Source: Pseudomonas bohemica (GTDB taxonomy: Bacteria > Pseudomonadota > Gammaproteobacteria > Pseudomonadales > Pseudomonadaceae). Taken from it: DNA of 64,000 nucleotides. Positions 58,966 through 64,000 of this stretch are shown here, piece by piece. Location of the stretch: assembly GCF_002934685.1 (NCBI RefSeq), contig NZ_NKHL01000096.1, forward strand, positions 1-64,000, written 5' to 3'. The stretch's first letter is position 1, and every line of letters starts with the position of its first letter. The position numbers and the translations under genes were made by a program. The notes beneath the pieces are model-generated. The model ran no database searches. It was not told the DNA's origin and was given only the letters and a program-made list of their open reading frames with translations.

Positions 58966-59454
58966 TCAGCTGCGCAGGTGTACCAGCGGCAGCTCTGTGC
59001 TGGCCAAGACCTGATTGAGTACGAAGCTTGAACGCACACTGGTGACGCCGTCGATACGGGTCAGGTGGCCGAGCAGGAATTTCTGGTAGTGATCCATGTC
59101 CGGCACCACGACCTTCAGTTGATAGTCGGCATCGACACCGGTGACCAGGCTGCACTCCAGAACCTGCGGCAGGTTGCGGATCTGCTGCTCGAAGTTCTCG
59201 AAACGGTCAGGTGTATGTCGATCCATGCCGATCAGCACGTAGGCAGTCAGGCTCAGGCCCAGCTTCTTGCGATCCAGCAACGCGACCTGCCGAACGATGT
59301 AGCCGTCATCTTCCAACTGTTTGACCCGCCGCGAGCAGGGCGATGGCGACAGGCCGATGCGCTCGGCCAGCTCCTGATTGGAGATGCGCGCGTCCCGTTG
59401 CAGTTCGGCCAAAATACTCAGGTCATATCTATCGAGCTTGCTCACGACTGGCAC
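58966..59454 (-). CDS. Lrp/AsnC family transcriptional regulator
   Basis: Regulator of 162 residues: N-terminal helix-turn-helix about 5-55 (LDRYDLSILAELQRDARISNQ in part, IGLSPSPCSRRVKQLEDDG) and a C-terminal RAM/AsnC ligand domain about 70-150 (LTAYVLIGM, LECSLVTGVDADYQLKVVVPD, VTSVRSSFVLNQV). In pseudomonads such a gene often stands beside a divergent amino-acid catabolism gene such as dadA; no such gene is present here, only a remnant-like region with a plus-strand terminator. Confidence 0.93.
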   Translation of the reverse strand: MPVVSKLDRYDLSILAELQRDARISNQELAERIGLSPSPCSRRVKQLEDDGYIVRQVALLDRKKLGLSLTAYVLIGMDRHTPDRFENFEQQIRNLPQVLECSLVTGVDADYQLKVVVPDMDHYQKFLLGHLTRIDGVTSVRSSFVLNQVLASTELPLVHLRS

Positions 59455-59731
59455 CTTTGTGGGATCAATTGCGCTGAATTATTCATCCGAAGGGAAAAAT
59501 TGCGCAAGTGGTGTTTTCATCGGCAATATTCGCAATCCCATGTCGGCGGCGCAGGCTTATTCTTTTAACCAGAATCACTGCCCGGACACAGCGTCCAGCG
59601 CGGCCCGCCGAATCAGGCCAGCCGCGGCCTCCAGCCCGACAGGGTTGACCAGGCCACCGGGCTGCGCAATGTCCAGAAGACGATGCGAGGTGAGCCGGCG
59701 TCAAAAGCGTCGAGCCAGGACGAAGTATTCG

Positions 59732-59760
59732 AAAGGGGGCCAATGGGCCCTCTTTTTTTC
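59732..59760 (+). terminator. Orphan plus-strand terminator
   Basis: Stem AAAGGGGGCC / GGCCCTCTTT (one G-U pair) with a 4-nt loop and a run of seven Ts. No plus-strand gene ends upstream of it. Confidence 0.8.
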
Positions 59761-59794
59761 GCCCGTTTTTTTGCTTTGCCGCAGGACCGCAACC

Positions 59795-59886
59795 TGTAGG
59801 AGCGCGCTTGCCCGCGATAGCGTTGGGTCAGGCGATAGGTATGCAACAGCCACCCCCGCATCGCCGGCAAGCGCACTCCTACAACT
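59795..59886. repeat. REP pair (BIME), class A
   Basis: Inverted class A cores directly downstream of the orphan terminator. Confidence 0.85.
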
Positions 59887-59972
59887 TCATGCGGCGCGCT
59901 GATAGAGTGCGGCGAACGGCGCACCCAGAATGCAGTCCTATCAACAGGTATCCGCGCCGCAGTGAGGAAAGC

Positions 59973-61106
59973 ATGAGCATGCGCATCTGGCGTTTGGCAG
60001 GTGTCAGTCTTTTGGCCTTGAGCATCAGTGCTCAGGTGTTGGCCGACGAAAATAATCAGCAGCAACAGCGCAATGAGCAGCAGCAACGCCAGCAACAACA
60101 GCGTGGCTTCGAGCAGCAGCGCCAGCAGCAACAGAACCAGCAACGCAGCTTCAATCAGGATCAGCAGCAGCGTCAGCAACAACAGCAACAGCAACAGCGC
60201 CAGCAGGAACAGCTCAACCAGCAGCGCCCGATCCAACAGAATCAGCAGCAGCGGGCCGATCAGCAGCGCCAGCAGCAGGACCGTGAGCGTAATCAGCAGC
60301 GCCAGGATCAGAACCAACAGCAGCAACGCCAGCAGCAGCTTCAGCAACAACAGCGCCAGCAGCAACAACAGCTGCAGCAGCGTCAGTTGCAGGATCGTCA
60401 GAGCAACCTACCGATCCAGCGTCGTCCGGACACCGTGGTTCAGACCCAAGAGCCGCGTCAGGGCTTCTACCGCGATCAGCCCCGCGAGAACAACCCGTGG
60501 CGCGGCGGCGACAATCATGCTGGCAATAATGGCCGCCCAGGTGGTCATGGTGATGGCTGGGGCGGTGGGCCACGTTATCGTCCTGGCTACGAAATAGATC
60601 GCATGCCTGGCGGTTATTCCCGCGTGCCTTATCACGGCAGCGATTATTTCTATTCAGCTGGCTACTGGTATCGTCCGCAAGGCCCGCGCTACGTGGTCGT
60701 TGCCCCGCCGCGTGGAGTGCGTGTGCGATATTTGCCGGACTACGCGCAACAGGTCTGGCTCGGCAGCGCGCTTTTCTTCCTCGCGGCCGGCACTTATTAC
60801 ACCTATGAGCAGAGCACCCAGGAATACGTGGTGGCCGAACCGCCGCAGGGCGTGGAGCCGGTGTATTCGCCGCAACAGGTTCAGCCGCAGCCTGCCGATC
60901 CCTATGACGTGATTGCCTATCCAGCCAACGGCCAGACGCAGCAGCAGATCGAGCAGGATCGCTACGACTGCTATCGCTACGCCGTGCAACAGAGCAACTT
61001 CGATCCGGCGGCCGCGACCTACCAGCCGGCACCTGAAGTGGTGGGGATTTATCGTCAAGCCATGGCCGGGTGTTATGCGGGGCGGGGGTATAGCGTTCAG
61101 CAATGA
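59973..61106 (+). CDS. Glutamine-rich secreted protein with DUF6515-type C-terminus
   Basis: Protein of 377 residues: Sec signal ending at AQVLADE near residue 25, a low-complexity segment about 27-155 made mostly of Gln with regular Arg and some Asn, a Gly/Asn/Pro-rich linker, and a C-terminal part about 205-375 (PGGYSRVPYHGSDYFYSAGYWYRP in part, YVVVAPPRGVRVRYLP, one hydrophobic stretch, CYRYAVQQSNFDP with paired cysteines). The tail fits the DUF6515 group of envelope proteins. TGAGGAAAG precedes ATG 59973. Function unknown; cell-surface or periplasmic location is inferred. Confidence 0.85.
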   Translation: MSMRIWRLAGVSLLALSISAQVLADENNQQQQRNEQQQRQQQQRGFEQQRQQQQNQQRSFNQDQQQRQQQQQQQQRQQEQLNQQRPIQQNQQQRADQQRQQQDRERNQQRQDQNQQQQRQQQLQQQQRQQQQQLQQRQLQDRQSNLPIQRRPDTVVQTQEPRQGFYRDQPRENNPWRGGDNHAGNNGRPGGHGDGWGGGPRYRPGYEIDRMPGGYSRVPYHGSDYFYSAGYWYRPQGPRYVVVAPPRGVRVRYLPDYAQQVWLGSALFFLAAGTYYTYEQSTQEYVVAEPPQGVEPVYSPQQVQPQPADPYDVIAYPANGQTQQQIEQDRYDCYRYAVQQSNFDPAAATYQPAPEVVGIYRQAMAGCYAGRGYSVQQ

Positions 61107-61120
61107 TCCTGCTGCCTTTG

Positions 61121-61187
61121 GCAGTCCGGCTTGCCGGCGGTGACGTCCTACGAAAGCTACCGCTGGCAAGCCGGGCTGCTACAGCCT
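61121..61187. repeat. REP pair, class C
   Basis: GGCAGTCCGGCTTGCCGGCG followed by its inverted partner (CGCTGGCAAGCCGGGCTGCT), between the Gln-rich gene and the convergent transporter gene. Confidence 0.75.
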
Positions 61188-61211
61188 GTCACTGATTTGC
61201 TCAAGAATTGA

Positions 61212-62117
61212 TCAATTCAACACCGGTCCGTCAGCCTGCTGCATCACTTCCTGAGGGTCGGCGTGTACCAACACCTCGGCCTTGGGATATTCAGCGATGA
61301 TCGCCCGCTCAACCTGCTCGCAAAGGTCGTGCGCCACCAACAGCGTCAACGCACCGGGCAATTCCAGGTGCAACTGTACGAACCAGTGATTACCCGAGAT
61401 GCGCGTGCGCAAGTCATGGGCACCCAGTACGCCGGGTACGTTCTGCGCCAGTTCGAGCATGCGCGCGCTGACACCTGGCTCAAGCTCGGCATCCATCAAC
61501 ACCGCTACCGTCTCCCGAGCAATGGAGATCGCGCTCCAGAGAATGTAGAACGCAATCACCAGACCGAAATACGCGTCCAACTGGTCATAGCCCAAATACG
61601 CCAATCCCAGCGCCACCATGATGCTGACATTGAGCAACAAGTCGGAGCGGTAATGCAGTGAGTCGGCGCGAATCGCCGCCGAACCGGTTTCCTTCACCAC
61701 CTTGTGTTGCAACATCAGCAGCGCAACGGTAAGACCGATCGACAGCAGCATCACCAAAATGCCCAGCCCCGGCGCGCCCAAGGGTTGCGGATGCTGAATG
61801 CGCTCGATGGCCTGAAAGCCGATCAGAAATGCACTGACCGCGATGAACAACGACTGAGCCATGCCCGACAATGCCTCAGCCTTGCCATGCCCGTAACGGT
61901 GATCTTCGTCGGCAGGGCGCAGCGCGTAATGCACCGCCAACAGATTGAGGAACGAGGCCGCGCCATCGAGCAGCGAGTCGGTCAGTCCCGCCAGCAAGCT
62001 GACCGAACCACTCATCCACCAGGCCACGGCCTTGGCGATGATCAGGATACTGGCGACGGCCAGCGACGCCCGCGTCGCCAGACGCAATAACCGGGCATGT
62101 TCAGGGCTGCTGCTCAT
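61212..62117 (-). CDS. Cation diffusion facilitator (FieF-like)
   Basis: Metal/proton antiporter of 301 residues with six helices and a cytoplasmic C-terminal domain. Seen: the metal-site LTDSLLDGAASFLN near residue 47 and the second DSLHYRSDLLLN near 155 (the two DxxxD pairs), DEDHRYGHGKAEALSG near 74, and the C-terminal HDLRTRISGNHWFVQLHLELPG. FieF-type transporters export iron or zinc. ATG 62117 follows AAGGAAG; an earlier ATG at 62147 is less likely. Confidence 0.93.
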   Translation of the reverse strand: MSSSPEHARLLRLATRASLAVASILIIAKAVAWWMSGSVSLLAGLTDSLLDGAASFLNLLAVHYALRPADEDHRYGHGKAEALSGMAQSLFIAVSAFLIGFQAIERIQHPQPLGAPGLGILVMLLSIGLTVALLMLQHKVVKETGSAAIRADSLHYRSDLLLNVSIMVALGLAYLGYDQLDAYFGLVIAFYILWSAISIARETVAVLMDAELEPGVSARMLELAQNVPGVLGAHDLRTRISGNHWFVQLHLELPGALTLLVAHDLCEQVERAIIAEYPKAEVLVHADPQEVMQQADGPVLN

Positions 62118-62163
62118 GGCGCTTCCTTCAATCAGGGCTTCGAACAATCAGAGCGTGGGAACA

Positions 62164-62589
62164 TCAAGCGGACGGTATCAGACCCAGCGTAGCCAGCTGT
62201 TGCGCGCTGCCTTTGTGCTGAATCAGACGTGGATCGTCCAGCGGCAGTGTACGGCCCAGCTCGGTTTGAATGATGGCTTGCAGCTTGGCGTTATCCACAG
62301 TGCCATCGGCTTTTACGGCAGGCTGCAGCTTCTGCGGGTCGATCTGCGCCTGTTTGCCGGAAGGCAGATAAATCGCACCGGTTGCGAAGTCGACAGCGAA
62401 GGCAATCACGCCGGGGATGATGTAGAACAGCAGGCCAACGGCGTCGAGCACCACGATCGCCGGGTCCATTCGGCCACTGCCCTGGATCTGACCGCGACGG
62501 TCAGGGTAGAAAATACTGCCGCAGGCCGTCAGCTGAGCCAACAAGCTGACGACCAGAGCACCGCCGATCAAACGGGAAGGAATACGCAT
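62164..62589 (-). CDS. Predicted lipoprotein
   Basis: Protein of 141 residues with signal SLLAQLTACGSIFYPD and lipid Cys near residue 23, RRGQIQGSGRMDPAIVVLDAVGLL and a hydrophobic YIIPGVIAFAVDFATG near 55, then a helical tail. A relative of DUF-type pseudomonad lipoproteins sometimes misnamed polyribonucleotide nucleotidyltransferase. Function unknown. Starts 46 nt upstream of the fieF-like gene and may be co-transcribed with it. Confidence 0.8.
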   Translation of the reverse strand: MRIPSRLIGGALVVSLLAQLTACGSIFYPDRRGQIQGSGRMDPAIVVLDAVGLLFYIIPGVIAFAVDFATGAIYLPSGKQAQIDPQKLQPAVKADGTVDNAKLQAIIQTELGRTLPLDDPRLIQHKGSAQQLATLGLIPSA

Positions 62590-62702
62590 GGAGATCTCCT
62601 CAGAGGAAGTCGCAACTATACAAGGCAAATGCCTAATCAATAAGACTATCCAACGAAGGCGACGGTTCTGCGTTGTGGCGAACAAAGCTGGGGTTGTGTT
62701 CG

Positions 62703-62708
62703 TATAAT
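62703..62708 (+). promoter_or_regulatory. -10 box of the hrpB fragment
   Basis: Perfect TATAAT 25 nt before the expected hrpB start. It lies downstream of TTG 62673, so the earlier start cannot be used if this is the promoter. Confidence 0.5.
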
Positions 62709-62732
62709 CGGCGATCTGTTTCTGGAGCCCCC

Positions 62733-63112
62733 ATAATTTCTCTGCCCATTGATGCCGTTCTGCCTGCGCTGCGCCAGGCCCTTGTTGATCGTGATGAAGC
62801 GGTGCTCGAAGCGCCGCCCGGTGCGGGTAAGACCACACGGGTGCCGCTGGCGCTGTTGCAGGAGGCATGGTTGGCCGGGCAAAGCATTTTGATGCTGGAG
62901 CCTCGGCGGCTGGCCGCTCGGGCGGCGGCGGAGCGATTGGCTTCGGAACTCGGTGAGAATGTTGGGGAAACGGTCGGCTACCGGATTCGTCTGGAGAGCA
63001 AGGTAGGCCCCAATACCCGTATCGAAGTGGTCACCGAGGGGATTCTTACTCGTCGTCTGCAGGAAGATCCGTCGCTGGAAGGCGTCGGGCTGCTGATCTT
63101 CGACGAATATCA
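62733..63112 (+). pseudogene. hrpB: ATP-dependent helicase HrpB, 5' fragment, disrupted
   Basis: Only about the first 127 codons of the normally ~840-residue helicase. Seen: [15 protein letters not shown], Walker [65 protein letters not shown], ending [11 protein letters not shown]. It then departs from the family (DExHER expected) into unrelated [10 protein letters not shown] and soon stops at 63197. The expected start codon after the GGAG site (62724-62727) reads ATA, then ATT, where relatives start with ATG-Ile-Ser-Leu-Pro (from memory). The gene is broken by an insertion, and its start has probably also decayed. Confidence 0.88.
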
Positions 63113-63289
63113 CGTTTTGCCATTTGCACCGAAACCCCGAAATCTTGTCAAACCTTTTGACGCCCTCGAACCCACCGAATCTAGGGGTTCATTCTAAGAA
63201 AAGGCTCATCTGCCTTCCGCATGGGGAGTGGTGAGAATCCATCCTGAATTCCCTCCATCTGTATCTGCGTCACCGCGCCTGCACGCCTT
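63113..63289. other. Left end of a genomic island inserted in hrpB
   Basis: Non-coding junction between the hrpB fragment and the ATPase gene. Composition is clearly more AT-rich than the left side. Seen: a small inverted repeat TGTCAA / TTGACG near 63147-63165 and AACCCC / GGGGTT near 63135 and 63185. No integrase or transposase is in view. Confidence 0.55.
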
Positions 63290-64000
63290 TCACAGTCCTT
63301 GCGATCCAGTCACACCCTTAACCGGCAAGATCGATTTATCCCCAAGCTGGATGAGCTTGAATTCAACGTTCGAGGTTGCTTCCTTGTACGTAGCCTCACT
63401 GTCCTCAAACGAAGCTGCCACGATGCTTTGCAAGCCTTTCTCAGACGACAAAAGCTGGAATAGCGCCTGCTGGCTTTTGGTTGCCATGGAGTGCTGACCA
63501 GGCTCGTCCAGCAGCATGAAACCAAGATGGTTCCCGTTGACGGTCGGGTGGGATGAGGTTTGATAAATAGATAGCAGGTAGCTCCAGATCAGACGTACAA
63601 AGTCACTGGCACTGGACTCCCTTGCGATGTTGCCTTTGCCCTTTGGACTGTCCTCTCCTCGACCAGTTGTTGAAGGAGTGGGGGCGTCCAAAGCTGCGGC
63701 GTTGAATGGAGCTCTTTGAGCATTGATCTCCCTGAGCTCAATCTTGGCAAGATATGGCAGCAGGTTATCCTTATTGAACTCAATGTCTGTGATCGCGGCG
63801 CTGTGATAGTCGAACGCACTGATGTTTGCGCGGAACATTCTTTCGAAAAGCGAATACTTCGCCAGGTCGGCTGAAGAGTAATTGGTGCTAGGCATAGACG
63901 CTCGGCTTTGCTGATTTTCGAGAAAACGATTCGACAGCTGGGCAAGGATATCCAACGTCCGATCCGAGTTTTCCTCAAACTTAGTGAGTTCTTCAAGCTC
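63290..64000 (-). CDS. ABC/SMC-type ATPase, C-terminal part (runs off the window)
   Basis: Partial protein; the frame is open from 64000 to the stop at 63290 (about 236 residues seen). The visible part begins ELEELTKFEENSDRTLDILAQ (coiled-coil-like), has a signature-like region SSASDFVRLIWSYLLSIY near residue 130 and a Walker-B-type motif GFMLLDEPGQHSM, then LQSIVAASFEDSE where a switch residue would sit. This is the C-terminal half of an ATPase related to SMC/RecF proteins, a group common in defence islands. The Walker A half is outside. TTG 63955 is not a true start, since the frame continues upstream. Confidence 0.75.
   Translation of the reverse strand, partial: ELEELTKFEENSDRTLDILAQLSNRFLENQQSRASMPSTNYSSADLAKYSLFERMFRANISAFDYHSAAITDIEFNKDNLLPYLAKIELREINAQRAPFNAAALDAPTPSTTGRGEDSPKGKGNIARESSASDFVRLIWSYLLSIYQTSSHPTVNGNHLGFMLLDEPGQHSMATKSQQALFQLLSSEKGLQSIVAASFEDSEATYKEATSNVEFKLIQLGDKSILPVKGVTGSQGL

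Larger units (their letters stand above)
59455..59972. other. Intergenic region with gene remnant, orphan terminator and REP
   Basis: About 500 nt without an intact gene. On the minus strand at about 59577-59700 a stop-bounded frame reads like a true protein end (HRLLDIAQPGGLVNPVGLE, AAAGLIRRAALDAVSGQ) with no start. At 59732-59760 is a plus-strand terminator that no gene uses. A class A REP pair follows. It could be a decayed gene or an undetected small RNA. Confidence 0.4.

Noticed and set aside
59613..60368. Leucine-rich hydrophobic frame opposite the Gln-rich gene
   Set aside because: CAG runs read backwards give CTG (Leu); the apparent membrane protein is an artefact of the glutamine tract.

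Overview
The window is a stretch of a Pseudomonas chromosome, most likely from the fluorescens/syringae side of the genus. Gene content and order match the conserved pseudomonad block that runs ppa ... ExaC-type aldehyde dehydrogenase/sigma-54 activator - mpl - ubiX ... proA-nadD-rsfS-rlmH-mrdA-rodA-mltB-rlpA-dacA-ybeD-lipB-lipA ... holA-lptE-leuS ... lnt-corC-ybeY-ybeZ-miaB ... hemL-thiE-thiD-ladS. The DNA is GC-rich, and the gaps are dotted with pseudomonad REP/BIME palindromes. No tRNA, rRNA, CRISPR array or complete insertion sequence was seen.

Layout. 1-3600: an accessory oxidative cassette (cytochrome P450, short-chain dehydrogenase, MsnO8-type luciferase-like monooxygenase). 3600-5500: relics of a mobile element around a lone, apparently intact CI/PrtR-like S24 repressor with candidate operators. 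5660-10150 (minus strand): ppa, an MtfA-like peptidase, DedA, a GNAT protein and an aldehyde dehydrogenase, the last preceded by a good sigma-54 promoter and divergent from its likely activator. 12600-14870: mpl-ubiX-lipoprotein. 15000-22100: an assorted set including a MORN-repeat/C13 caspase-like lipoprotein, MaoC, CidA/LrgB, a Lon-N-domain protein, a DedA-PAP2 fusion and 3-methyladenine glycosylase. 22398-33856 (plus strand): the cell-elongation and lipoate block, in which PBP2, RodA, MltB, RlpA and PBP5 build, cut and trim peptidoglycan and are followed by YbeD-LipB-LipA. 34077-51918 (mostly minus strand): a second lytic transglycosylase, a short arfA rescue gene, holA-lptE-leuS, YdcF, lnt-corC-ybeY-ybeZ, miaB, and hemL-thiE-thiD. 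52258-62589: a LadS-type sensor kinase without a receiver domain, an AidB-like flavoprotein, AMP nucleosidase, RluE, an Lrp regulator, a glutamine-rich secreted protein, a FieF-like transporter and a lipoprotein.

The right edge (from about 63110) is the best place to look for something new. The hrpB helicase gene is cut immediately after its DEYH (DExH) box, its start codon reads ATA, and the DNA beyond is foreign in character. It carries the C-terminal part of an ABC/SMC-type ATPase of the kind found in defence and mobile islands, running off the window end.

Other points of interest are the MORN-C13 peptidase, the receiver-less LadS, the arfA stem-loop, a nested hairpin element upstream of leuS, an A9 tract in rlpA, and an orphan terminator upstream of lrp. 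All calls are from reading motifs, gene order and DNA by eye; no database search was run.
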